Positions 1 to 5,955 are shown, counted from the stretch's first letter. The stretch: DNA of 9,587 nt from an uncultured Lachnospiraceae bacterium (GCA_937915975.1 CALGGL010000329.1:1-9587); one strand, 5' to 3'. Translations and numbers: made by a program. The notes: a model not told the origin generated them from the sequence alone.

Positions 1-19
1 TTTTTTGGAGGTTTTTAAA

Positions 20-1105
20 ATGAGCAGAGTTTATAACTTCAGCGCAGGACCTGCCGTTCTCCCCGAGGAAGTTCTCAAGGAATGCGCAGATGAAATGATG
101 GATTACAAGGGCTGCGGAATGTCCGTAATGGAGATGTCTCACCGTTCAAAGGTATAAGATGAGATCATCAAGGAAGCAGAGAAGGATCTCCGCGACCTCA
201 TGAACATCCCCGACAACTACAAGGTAATCTTCGTACAGGGCGGCGCTTCACTGGTATTCGCAGGCGTTCCCATGAACCTGATGAAGAAGGGCAAGGCTGC
301 TTACATCATCACAGGCCAGTGGGCTAAGAAGGCATATCAGGAAGCTCAGAAGTACGGTGAGGCTATTGAGGTTGCTTCAAGTGCAGACAAGACATTCTCA
401 TATATTCCTGACTGCTCGGATCTGGATATTCCTGAGGATGCTGATTATGTATACATCTGCGAGAATAACACAATTTACGGAACCAAATTCAAGACTCTTC
501 CCAACACAAAGGGACATATCCTTGTTTCAGATGTTTCATCCTGCTTCCTGTCAGAGCCTGTTGATGTAACCAAGTATGGCGTTATCTATGGCGGAGTTCA
601 GAAGAATGTAGGACCAGCAGGTCTTGTCATCAGCATTATCAGAGAAGATCTCATCACAGATGATGTTCCTTCTTACACACCTACAATGCTCAAGTGGAAG
701 ACACAGGCAGACAAGGATTCCTTATACAACACCCCGAACTGCTATGCTATCTACATCTGTGGCAAGGTATTCAAATGGCTTTTGGCAAACGGTGGCTTAG
801 AGGCAGCAAAGCAGCGTAACGAAGAAAAGGCAGCCATTCTCTACAACTTCTTAGATCAGTCCAAGTTGTTTAAGGGTACCGTTGAACCGAATTCCCGTTC
901 CCTGATGAATGTGCCGTTCGTAACCGGAGATGCAGACCTTGATGCAAAATTCGTTGCAGAATCCAAGGCAGCAGGTCTTGAAAACTTAAAGGGACATCGT
1001 ACCGTCGGCGGTATGCGTGCATCCATCTACAATGCGATGCCAAAGGCCGGTGTAGAGACCCTCGTTTCCTTCATGGAAGACTTTGAAAAGAAAAATTTAA
1101 AATAA
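20..1105 (+). pseudogene. serC: Phosphoserine aminotransferase, interrupted by an in-frame stop codon
   Basis: Converts 3-phosphohydroxypyruvate plus glutamate to O-phosphoserine; cytosolic PLP enzyme of serine synthesis. The full frame is 361 sense-length codons, the usual SerC size. It starts at ATG 20 behind GGAGG (7-11) with [15 protein letters not shown], the classic SerC N-terminus. Substrate-binding His41-Arg42 lie in MSHRSK. The PLP lysine is probably K195 in GGVQKNVGPAG, close to K198 of E. coli SerC. Codon 46 (155-157) is TAA between SKV and DEIIKEAEKDL, where homologues carry Tyr or Phe. The frame is unbroken on both sides, so one base change (TAT/TAC to TAA) explains it. The next ATG in frame (200) has no convincing ribosome binding site, and a product begun there would lack His41/Arg42. 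It is therefore a nonsense allele or a base error. Base composition and codon use differ along the gene (see findings). It is the first gene of a pair with serA. Identity is very sure; functional status is uncertain. Confidence 0.9.
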
Positions 1106-1119
1106 GCAGGAGGCAAAGA

Positions 1120-2283
1120 ATGTACAACTATACATGCTTGAATCCCATCAGCCAGGTGGGGCTCAATGAATTTGGCGATCAGTATAAAGTAGTCGAAGAT
1201 TTGGATGGCGCAGATGCTGTTTTGGTACGAAGCACCGCGATGCATGATTTGGATCTGGGCGATACCTTAAAGGCCATCGCACGTGCCGGTGCCGGTGTAA
1301 ACAACATTCCGCTTGAAAAGTGCGCAGAAGCTGGAATCGTAGTCTTCAATACCCCGGGTGCAAATGCAAACGGTGTTAAAGAGCTTGTTGTTGCCGGTCT
1401 TTTACTTGCTTCAAGAGACCTGATGGGTGGATATAATTGGGTTAAGGAAAATGCAAGTGATGAAAATATCGGTAAGGCTGTTGAAAAGCAGAAGTCCAAA
1501 TATGCCGGAAATGAAGTTATGGGCAAGAAGCTCGGTGTAATCGGCCTTGGAGCAATCGGAGCCAAGGTTGCAAATATCGGTTTCAGACTCGGTATGGAAG
1601 TTTATGGTTATGATCCTTATGTATCCGTAGATGCAGCATGGAGACTTTCAAGCCATGTAAAGCATATTACAAATGTTGAGGACATTTACAAAGAGTGTGA
1701 TTATATCACTGTTCATGTTCCTGCACTTGATTCAACAAAGGGTATGATTAATAAAGACGCATTTGCACTTATGAAGGATGGAGTTAAGATTCTCAACTTC
1801 GCAAGAGATATCCTTGTAAATGATGATGACATGATAGAGGCTCTTGCATCAGGTAAGGTTTCTAAGTATGTAACAGATTTTCCTAATGCCAAGATTGCAG
1901 GAGTGGATAATGTAATTACATTACCTCATCTTGGAGCATCGACTGCTGAATCAGAGGATAACTGTGCAGTTATGGCGGTACAGGAGATAATGGAGTTTGT
2001 TGAAAATGGTAATATCAAGAACTCGGTTAACTATCCTGCAATTGATGCCGGTGTATGTTCAAGTGCTTCAAGAATCACAGTTTGCCACAAAAATATCCCT
2101 AATATGCTTACTCAGTTTACAGGTGCATTTTCATCTAAGGGAATCAACGTAACTGATATGGTAAGTAAGTCAAGAGGAGATTGGGCATATACCATACTTG
2201 ATGTAGCTGATAAGGCAGATGACTCAATCGTAAGCACAATCAGTGCCATTGACGGTGTTGTTAAGGTAAGAATAGTAAAGTAA
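1120..2283 (+). CDS. serA: D-3-phosphoglycerate dehydrogenase with C-terminal ACT domain
   Basis: Oxidises 3-phosphoglycerate to 3-phosphohydroxypyruvate with NAD, supplying SerC. It is 387 aa, the short SerA form with a C-terminal ACT domain (about 318-387, the usual site of serine feedback). AGGAGG at 1108-1113 sets the start, 14 bp after serC, so the two are co-transcribed. The nucleotide-binding motif is GLGAIG at 142-147, and the strand ending in D165 (VYGYD) is the likely NAD-selecting acid. Catalytic-type Arg is R229 (NFARD) and His is H270 (LPHLGAST). The canonical catalytic Glu of the D-2-hydroxyacid dehydrogenase family, which sits in a PxEP loop between these two, is not present: the loop reads VTDFPNAK and is about 11 residues shorter than in E. 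coli SerA. D253 is the only obvious acid there. The first ~280 bp use CGN arginine codons, the rest only AGA. Function assignment is firm. Confidence 0.93.
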   Translation: MYNYTCLNPISQVGLNEFGDQYKVVEDLDGADAVLVRSTAMHDLDLGDTLKAIARAGAGVNNIPLEKCAEAGIVVFNTPGANANGVKELVVAGLLLASRDLMGGYNWVKENASDENIGKAVEKQKSKYAGNEVMGKKLGVIGLGAIGAKVANIGFRLGMEVYGYDPYVSVDAAWRLSSHVKHITNVEDIYKECDYITVHVPALDSTKGMINKDAFALMKDGVKILNFARDILVNDDDMIEALASGKVSKYVTDFPNAKIAGVDNVITLPHLGASTAESEDNCAVMAVQEIMEFVENGNIKNSVNYPAIDAGVCSSASRITVCHKNIPNMLTQFTGAFSSKGINVTDMVSKSRGDWAYTILDVADKADDSIVSTISAIDGVVKVRIVK

Positions 2284-2291
2284 ATTAATAA

Positions 2292-2348
2292 ATGAAGGAA
2301 TGTTATTTGTCATAATATTTTAGTAAGATAACATAACATCTCCTTCAT
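2292..2348. repeat. Inverted repeat around the putative asd promoter
   Basis: ATGAAGGA-ATGTTAT (2292-2306) is complementary to ATAACAT-c-TCCTTCAT (2333-2348): 15 base pairs with one bulged C at 2340 and a 26-nt loop. The loop and inner right arm hold the candidate promoter. The right arm (2339-2348) is also the outer left arm of the next hairpin, so the two structures exclude each other. It could be serA 3' processing/termination structure, an operator, or half of a nested element. The symmetry is seen directly; function is unknown. Confidence 0.6.
2307..2334 (+). promoter_or_regulatory. Candidate vegetative promoter for asd
   Basis: TTGTCA (2307-2312, five of six to the -35 consensus) is followed after 16 bp by TAACAT (2329-2334, four of six to the -10). 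The predicted start is about 2340-2342, on or next to the left arm of the 77-bp hairpin, so the asd mRNA would begin with that stem-loop. Prediction by eye only. Confidence 0.4.
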
Positions 2349-2415
2349 ATAAGAAAAGTAAAGCCATGCGTTAAACGATATGTGTGCATGGCATGCTTTT
2401 CTTATATGAAGGAGA
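2339..2415. repeat. 77-bp hairpin in the asd leader, 20-bp perfect outer arms
   Basis: The arms at 2339-2358 and 2396-2415 (TCTCCTTCATATAAGAAAAG and its complement) match over 20 bp without error. A second inner stem pairs GCCATGC (2363-2369) with GCATGGC (2386-2392). There is no T-tract after it, so it is not an ordinary intrinsic terminator. It ends 18 bp before the asd start codon and four bases before the likely Shine-Dalgarno (AGGAAAGGA, about 2419-2427). Possible roles are a 5' mRNA-stabilising or translation-controlling structure, or a small mobile palindrome. No target-site duplication is visible. Confidence 0.7.
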
Positions 2416-2433
2416 GTTAGGAAAGGAATAAAA

Positions 2434-3519
2434 ATGAGTGAAAAGTTAAAGGTTGGTATCCTTGGCGGTACAGGTATGGTAGGTCAGAGATTTATCTCTC
2501 TTTTGGAAAATCACCCTTGGTTTGAGGTTGTAACTATAGCAGCCAGCCCAAGAAGTGCAGGAAAGACTTATGAAGAAGCAGTAGGTGGAAGATGGAAGAT
2601 GGATACTCCTATGCCTGAGGCTGTCAAAAATATAATTGTTCATAATGTAAATGAAGTTGAGGAAGTTGCTAAGACTGTTGACTTTGTATTTAGTGCCGTA
2701 GATATGTCTAAGGATGAGATTAAGGCAATCGAGGAGGCGTACGCAAAAACTGAGACTCCTGTTGTGTCTAACAACAGTGCTCACAGATGGACTCCTGATG
2801 TTCCTATGGTAGTGCCGGAGATTAATCCTGAGCATATGAAGGTTATCGAGTTTCAGAAAAAGAGACTTGGTACTACAAGAGGCTTTGTGGCTGTTAAGCC
2901 TAACTGTTCTATACAGAGCTATGCTCCGGTTCTTACTGCATGGAAGGAATTTGAACCGTATGAAGTAGTCGCAACTACTTATCAGGCTATTTCAGGTGCA
3001 GGTAAGACCTTTGCAGACTGGCCGGAGATGGTAGGAAATATCATACCTTATATCGGCGGTGAGGAAGAGAAGTCTGAAAAGGAGCCGTTAAGAATCTGGG
3101 GTGAGATTAAGGATGGAGTTATCGTTCCTGCTGAGTCACCTAAGATTACCTGTCAGTGTATAAGAGTTCCTGTTCTTAACGGACATACCGCAGCGGTTTT
3201 TGTTAAGTTTAAGAAGAAACCTACCAAGGAACAGCTTATCCAAAAGCTTGTAGAGTTCAAGGGTGTTCCACAGGAGCTTGAGCTTCCGAGTGCACCAAAG
3301 CAGTTCATCCAGTATCTTGAGGAGGACAACAGACCTCAGGTTGCTCTTGATGTGGATTATGAAAACGGTATGGGTATCTCTGTAGGACGTATACGTGAGG
3401 ATTCTATCTACGACTGGAAGTTTGTAGGCTTATCTCACAACACTGTAAGAGGTGCTGCAGGCGGAGCAGTGCTTTGCGCCGAGCTTCTTAAAGCACAGGG
3501 ATATATAACTAAAAAATAA
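2434..3519 (+). CDS. asd: Aspartate-semialdehyde dehydrogenase
   Basis: Reduces L-4-aspartyl phosphate to aspartate 4-semialdehyde with NADPH, the branch step to lysine/diaminopimelate, threonine and methionine; cytosolic. It is 361 aa. The nucleotide-binding motif GGTGMVGQRF lies at 11-20, the active-site cysteine is C158 (VKPNCS), and the catalytic histidine is probably H251 (LNGHTAAVFVKF). The long motif spacing and the PNCS context match the archaeal/fungal-like ASADH branch, which is also common in Clostridia, rather than the E. coli type. The start is chosen from AGGAAAGGA six bases upstream and the motif position. It is separated from serA by 150 bp filled with inverted repeats and is followed by a large hairpin, so it is probably transcribed alone. 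Codon use is AT-leaning with AGA arginines, like the 3' part of serA. Confidence 0.95.
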   Translation: MSEKLKVGILGGTGMVGQRFISLLENHPWFEVVTIAASPRSAGKTYEEAVGGRWKMDTPMPEAVKNIIVHNVNEVEEVAKTVDFVFSAVDMSKDEIKAIEEAYAKTETPVVSNNSAHRWTPDVPMVVPEINPEHMKVIEFQKKRLGTTRGFVAVKPNCSIQSYAPVLTAWKEFEPYEVVATTYQAISGAGKTFADWPEMVGNIIPYIGGEEEKSEKEPLRIWGEIKDGVIVPAESPKITCQCIRVPVLNGHTAAVFVKFKKKPTKEQLIQKLVEFKGVPQELELPSAPKQFIQYLEEDNRPQVALDVDYENGMGISVGRIREDSIYDWKFVGLSHNTVRGAAGGAVLCAELLKAQGYITKK

Positions 3520-3531
3520 ATATGTGAGTTG

Positions 3532-3660
3532 GTTGGTTATATAGCATGATATAAAAAATAAGGAATCCTGAAACAGTTACACGCATAGCACGCTGACGCT
3601 TAACGCTATGCTTAGCAACTTTTCGGCATTCCTTATTTTTTATACCGCTATATAACCGAC
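3532..3660. terminator. Long hairpin after asd, probable bidirectional terminator
   Basis: Outer arms 3532-3545 and 3647-3660 pair over 14 bp (one G-U). After a small internal loop, TATAAAAAATAAGGAAT (3550-3566) pairs perfectly over 17 bp with 3628-3644. An inner stem pairs GCATAGC (3583-3589) with GCTATGC (3605-3611). The GGAAT/ATTCC part of the stem is followed at once by TTATTTTTTAT, and the mirror arm gives the same on the other strand, so it can stop transcription in both directions. It begins 12 bp after the asd stop codon. Its unusual length and layered plan resemble the hairpin before asd. Confidence 0.65.
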
Positions 3661-3736
3661 ACGCTTCGTGTGAAAAAATACATTAGATAGTTTTTTTGAC
3701 CATAATATTATATGGTTTTGAGTTTTTTATAGAGTG

Positions 3737-3828
3737 ATACAGACTAAATTGGGCAGTGTGTAGATTTAGTCTGTATATTTTTGAGAGTCGTACGGACTAA
3801 ACAGAGATAGTTGTAGATTTAGTCTGTA
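3737..3828. repeat. Two tandem copies of a stem-loop (GACTAAA/TTTAGTC arms)
   Basis: Copy 1 has arms ATACAGACTAAAT (3737-3749) and ATTTAGTCTGTAT (3764-3776): 13 perfect pairs, a 14-nt loop, then ATTTTT. Copy 2 has arms TACGGACTAAA (3791-3801) and TTTAGTCTGTA (3818-3828): 11 pairs, one of them a G-U that keeps the pairing. The 20-nt block TGTAGATTTAGTCTGTATAT occurs identically at 3759-3778 and 3812-3831, spaced 53 bp. The left arms and loops differ, while pairing is kept. Copy 1 could act as an intrinsic terminator; copy 2 lacks a T-run. Confidence 0.65.
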
Positions 3829-3911
3829 TATCATGTCTTGAGCTTGTTGAAAGATATAATATTTATCATGTGCTAATGCTTATGAGACACTCACAAAATG
3901 GGAGGTTATAT

Positions 3912-3980
3912 ATGTATGATATAATGGATATAAAAAAAGAGACGAGCAAACTTTTCAAATCCGAAGACTTTACTCAGTAA
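3912..3980 (+). CDS. Possible 22-aa small protein or leader peptide
   Basis: ATG at 3912 follows a strong GGGAGG (3900-3904 region) with about 7 bases between. The peptide is MYDIMDIKKETSKLFKSEDF ending TQ. A perfect TATAAT lies at 3855-3860, but no good -35 stands before it. The peptide has no membrane segment, cysteine or amino-acid run that would mark a known leader, and I do not recognise it. Part of its coding DNA (3950-3960) is complementary to 4017-4027 downstream. It could be a real small ORF, the remnant of a lost gene, or chance. Confidence 0.3.
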   Translation: MYDIMDIKKETSKLFKSEDFTQ

Positions 3981-3989
3981 AAGAACCCG

Positions 3990-4035
3990 TCAACTTTTCT
4001 TTATTATATGAATTTTATTTGAAAAGTCAAGTTGA
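3990..4035. repeat. Imperfect stem-loop after the 22-codon ORF
   Basis: TCAAC-TTTTC (3990-3999) can pair with GAAAA (4021-4025) and GTTGA (4031-4035), leaving a five-base bulge. Instead, GAAAAGT as part of 4017-4027 can pair over 11 bp with 3950-3960 inside the small ORF. The two pairings compete. Function unknown; the AT-richness makes chance possible. Confidence 0.35.
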
Positions 4036-4110
4036 TATAATAATTAATTCATAATATATAAATTAATTTACAATAAATAAAATATCTGTATTTCAAAGGT
4101 GAAATATTGA

Positions 4111-4119
4111 TGATATAAT
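4111..4119 (+). promoter_or_regulatory. Extended -10 promoter candidate ahead of the acetyltransferase gene
   Basis: TG-A-TATAAT (TG 4111-4112, TATAAT 4114-4119) is a perfect extended -10 element. The -35 region 17 bp upstream (TTTCAA, 4091-4096) is poor, as is usual for extended -10 promoters. The expected start is near 4126, giving about 215 nt of leader before the acetyltransferase ATG. Confidence 0.45.
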
Positions 4120-4147
4120 ATATGCGTTTATATGAGATGTATAATAA

Positions 4148-4173
4148 ATGATTAAACCTTCGGGTTTGATTAT
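4148..4173 (+). terminator. UUCG-capped 11-bp hairpin in the acetyltransferase leader
   Basis: ATGATTAAACC (4148-4158) pairs with GGTTTGATTAT (4163-4173) across the very stable C(UUCG)G tetraloop, with two G-U pairs. AAATTTT follows. It could be a weak intrinsic terminator for anything transcribed from upstream, or a 5'-end stabilising stem for a transcript started near 4126. Confidence 0.5.
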
Positions 4174-4201
4174 AAATTTTAGTTTTCAAGGAGAGTGCTG
4201 T

Positions 4202-4261
4202 TTGAGAAAGTATCCAAAAGGACTAGCGATGCGTCGCAACACAATGGAGACTGTGGCATAA
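4202..4261 (+). CDS. Possible 19-aa basic leader peptide (TTG start)
   Basis: AAGGAGA (4188-4194) stands 7 bases before TTG 4202, which opens a 19-codon frame ending at TAA 4259-4261. The peptide, read with initiator Met, is MRKYPKGLAMRRNTMETVA: short and basic. It ends two bases before the left arm of a 10-bp hairpin that precedes the acetyltransferase gene, the layout of translational or transcriptional attenuation. The segment AGTTTTCAAGGAGA around its ribosome site is repeated 140 bp on as AGTTTTCAGGAGA (4321-4333), the ribosome site of the acetyltransferase gene. Weak alone; layout is the main support. No known leader peptide recognised. Confidence 0.3.
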   Translation: MRKYPKGLAMRRNTMETVA

Positions 4262-4263
4262 CC

Positions 4264-4296
4264 GGGAGGTTTGCTGTCAGTCAAAACAAACCTCCC
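4264..4296 (+). terminator. Strong 10-bp hairpin upstream of the acetyltransferase gene
   Basis: GGGAGGTTTG (4264-4273) pairs perfectly with CAAACCTCCC (4287-4296) across a 13-nt loop. Only GCTTTATAG follows, so the T-tract is weak. It may be an attenuator, a stop for the short leader transcript, or a structural part of an unknown RNA. The left arm contains GGGAGG, a Shine-Dalgarno-like sequence that the stem would hide. Confidence 0.5.
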
Positions 4297-4340
4297 GCTT
4301 TATAGCAACTTTAGGTCATAAGTTTTCAGGAGAATAAATA

Positions 4341-5012
4341 ATGAAAAAAAATGATTACATAATTCGTTTGGAAGAAAAGAAGGATTACAGAGAAGTTGAA
4401 AATCTGGTCAGGGAATCGTTTTGGAACGTGTATCGTCCGGGGTGCAGTGAGCACTATGTGATACATGTGCTTCGCAATGATCCGGCGTTTGTTCCTGAAC
4501 TTGATTTTGTCATGGAATCAAGAATGCAGCAAGATGGTTCAGATAATCAGGTTGCATCAAAGTTATGTGGCAGGCTGATTGGACAAAATATGTTTATGAG
4601 GACTGTTATTGATTCGGATGACGGAAGAAAGATTGATGTTCTTACTATGGGACCGATAGGAATTATTCCGGAACTAAAGCGTAAGGGTTACGGTAAAATC
4701 TTGCTGGATTACTCTTTAAAAAAGGCAAAAGAGCTCGGATTTGGTGCGGTATTGTTTGAGGGTAATATTGATTTTTACGGCAAGAGCGGATTTGACTTTT
4801 CAAGTAAATTCGGTATCAGATACCATGATTTGCCGGAAGATGCTGACTCATCATTCTTTCTTTGTAAGGAATTGATTACCGGATACCTTGACGGTATCAC
4901 AGGTGTATATCAGACACCACAGGGTTATTATGTGAGTGATGAAGCTGTGGAAGAGTTTGATAAGAGCTTTCCGTATAAGGAAAAACTGAAACTTCCGGGA
5001 CAGATATTCTAA
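4341..5012 (+). CDS. GNAT-family N-acetyltransferase
   Basis: A 223-aa cytosolic protein with a GNAT acetyl-CoA fold; it would transfer an acetyl group from acetyl-CoA to an amine, but the substrate cannot be read from sequence. The N-terminal part IIRLEEKKDYREVENLVRES is a typical GNAT first strand and helix. LTMGPIGIIPELKRKGYGK (101-119) is the acetyl-CoA-binding motif A, with K113xxG116xG118 standing for the usual Q/RxxGxG/A. GKSGFDFSSKFGI near 147-159 is the usual YxxxGF-type motif. The C-terminal ~60 residues extend beyond the core. AGGAGA (4328-4333) lies 7 bases before the ATG. It has its own structured leader and is followed by a terminator, so it is probably a single-gene unit. The extended form resembles YhbS-like predicted acetyltransferases; family is sure, role is not. 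Confidence 0.85.
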   Translation: MKKNDYIIRLEEKKDYREVENLVRESFWNVYRPGCSEHYVIHVLRNDPAFVPELDFVMESRMQQDGSDNQVASKLCGRLIGQNMFMRTVIDSDDGRKIDVLTMGPIGIIPELKRKGYGKILLDYSLKKAKELGFGAVLFEGNIDFYGKSGFDFSSKFGIRYHDLPEDADSSFFLCKELITGYLDGITGVYQTPQGYYVSDEAVEEFDKSFPYKEKLKLPGQIF

Positions 5013-5021
5013 ACGAGAAAG

Positions 5022-5065
5022 GCTCAGAGTGGTGAGCATCGGCTCCCGCTCTGGGTAATTTTATT
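5022..5065 (+). terminator. Intrinsic terminator after the acetyltransferase gene
   Basis: CAGAG-TGGTGAGC pairs with GCTCCCG-CTCTG (5024-5052 region) with a G-U and one bulge around an ATCG loop, followed by TAATTTTATTTTA. It starts about 10 bp after the stop codon. It separates the acetyltransferase gene from surE. Confidence 0.65.
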
Positions 5066-5124
5066 TTAGTTTGATTAAAAAACAGATGGTTATGATTTTA
5101 ATAAATCTATTGAGGTAAGTATAT

Positions 5125-5853
5125 ATGAATATTTTAATCACAAATGATGACGGAATTGATTCTCCCGGTATTGTTAAGCTTGCAAAAACGGCTAAGGAAT
5201 TCGGTGAGGTCTATGTGGTAGCACCTGACAGACAAAGAAGCTGTATATCACACAGTTTTACATACGGAACGCCGATACGACTAACAAGATATGACTTTCC
5301 GGTGAAAGGGATTCATGCATTTTCCTGTAACGGTACTCCGGCTGACGCGGTTCGAATAGGTATGATAAAGATTGTTCCTGACAAAACGGATTTTGTCTTT
5401 GCGGGAATCAATAACGGATATAATATAGCAAAAGATATTCAATATTCAGGTACGGTTGCAGCTGCAATGGAGGCAGCTTCAGACGGCGTACAGGCAATCG
5501 CTTTTTCACAAGGCTTTTTTGATTATGAAGAAGATGGATATATGAATGAAAATGTAGATAAATATTTGAGCATATTGATTAAAGAGTGTATGAACAAACC
5601 CCTGGGTAAAAATCAAATATGGAATATTAATTTTCCTGCCTGTGATTTGAAAGATTGTAAAGGAATTATGAGAGATTGTAAAGTATCAACGGATAACTTC
5701 TACGATGATGGCTACTCCGAGGAGGTTATTGAAGAGGGAGTAATTGATTACAGACTTATTCCGAGAAGAATTTTTGAGGCTCAAAAGGGAACAGATCTTG
5801 CTGCAATTATTGAAAATTACATTTCAGTCGGTATTGTAAATAATATTGGGTAG
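5125..5853 (+). CDS. surE: 5'/3'-nucleotidase SurE
   Basis: A metal-dependent phosphatase that removes phosphate from nucleoside monophosphates, linked in other bacteria to stationary-phase survival; cytosolic. It is 242 aa against a usual ~250. It opens with MNILITNDDGIDSPGI, the SurE signature: D8 and D9 bind the metal. S39 (PDRQRS) and N96 (FAGINNGYN) complete the metal site. FSCNGTPADAVRIG and QYSGTVAAAMEA are further conserved SurE blocks; the usual aspartate-rich stretch before YSGTVAAA reads NIAKDIQ. The start is set by the motif at residue 7 and GAGGT (5112-5116) 8 bases upstream. It sits alone between the acetyltransferase terminator and the next promoter region. No obvious promoter was found in the 60 bp before it. 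Confidence 0.95.
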   Translation: MNILITNDDGIDSPGIVKLAKTAKEFGEVYVVAPDRQRSCISHSFTYGTPIRLTRYDFPVKGIHAFSCNGTPADAVRIGMIKIVPDKTDFVFAGINNGYNIAKDIQYSGTVAAAMEAASDGVQAIAFSQGFFDYEEDGYMNENVDKYLSILIKECMNKPLGKNQIWNINFPACDLKDCKGIMRDCKVSTDNFYDDGYSEEVIEEGVIDYRLIPRRIFEAQKGTDLAAIIENYISVGIVNNIG

Positions 5854-5882
5854 TATAAATGAAAAACTTTTATCATTTATAG

Positions 5883-5911
5883 TTGTTTAAGGCAAACTTT
5901 TGTGATAAAAT
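5883..5911 (+). promoter_or_regulatory. Candidate promoter for the kinase/DUF1015/glgB operon
   Basis: TTGTTT (5883-5888) and TAAAAT (5906-5911, five of six) are spaced 17 bp apart, in AT-rich DNA 45 bp before the start codon of the P-loop gene. There is no terminator between surE and this point, so read-through from surE is also possible. Confidence 0.4.
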
Positions 5912-5955
5912 AATAGTATTTTAGTGGAATATTTTTATTTTTGGAGGCATATAGA

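Larger units (their letters stand above)
3661..4340. other. Gene-poor 680-bp region with several structured elements
   Basis: No protein gene of normal size is visible on either strand. Separately listed items are two tandem stem-loops, a 22-codon ORF, an extended -10 promoter, a UUCG-capped hairpin and a leader-like segment before the acetyltransferase gene. Smaller features are a 5-bp hairpin ACACG-CTT-CGTGT (3659-3671), a T7 run (3691-3697) and a 6-bp hairpin ACCATA/TATGGT (3699-3716) followed by T-rich DNA. The 4036-4090 stretch is extremely AT-rich with no further structure I can support. No tRNA fold and no riboswitch class I know was recognised. Confidence 0.6.

Noticed and set aside
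155..157. Recoding of the serC stop (selenocysteine or altered code)
   Set aside because: The codon is TAA, not TGA, and TAA is the ordinary stop of several genes here; no recoding structure is apparent after it.
1179..1565. 128-codon minus-strand open frame inside serA
   Set aside because: It lies wholly opposite a clearly coding serA and has no ribosome site or recognisable domain; the same holds for the other antisense frames.
3737..3831. CRISPR array
   Set aside because: Only two copies, with the repeats forming stems of unequal left arms and no regular spacer series or cas genes.
4195..4305. 36-codon GTG frame overlapping the short TTG ORF and the 10-bp hairpin
   Set aside because: GTG touches the AAGGAGA site with no spacing, and the frame runs through both hairpin arms; the TTG frame has better spacing.
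3661..4340. Known riboswitch, T-box or tRNA in the gene-poor region
   Set aside because: No match by eye to T-box, SAM, TPP, lysine, glycine, THF, purine, c-di-GMP or cobalamin consensus boxes, and no cloverleaf.
5941..5955. Upstream TTG start for the P-loop protein (five extra residues)
   Set aside because: It would start inside the GGAGG ribosome site; ATG 5956 is ideally spaced and puts the Walker A strand at the usual position.
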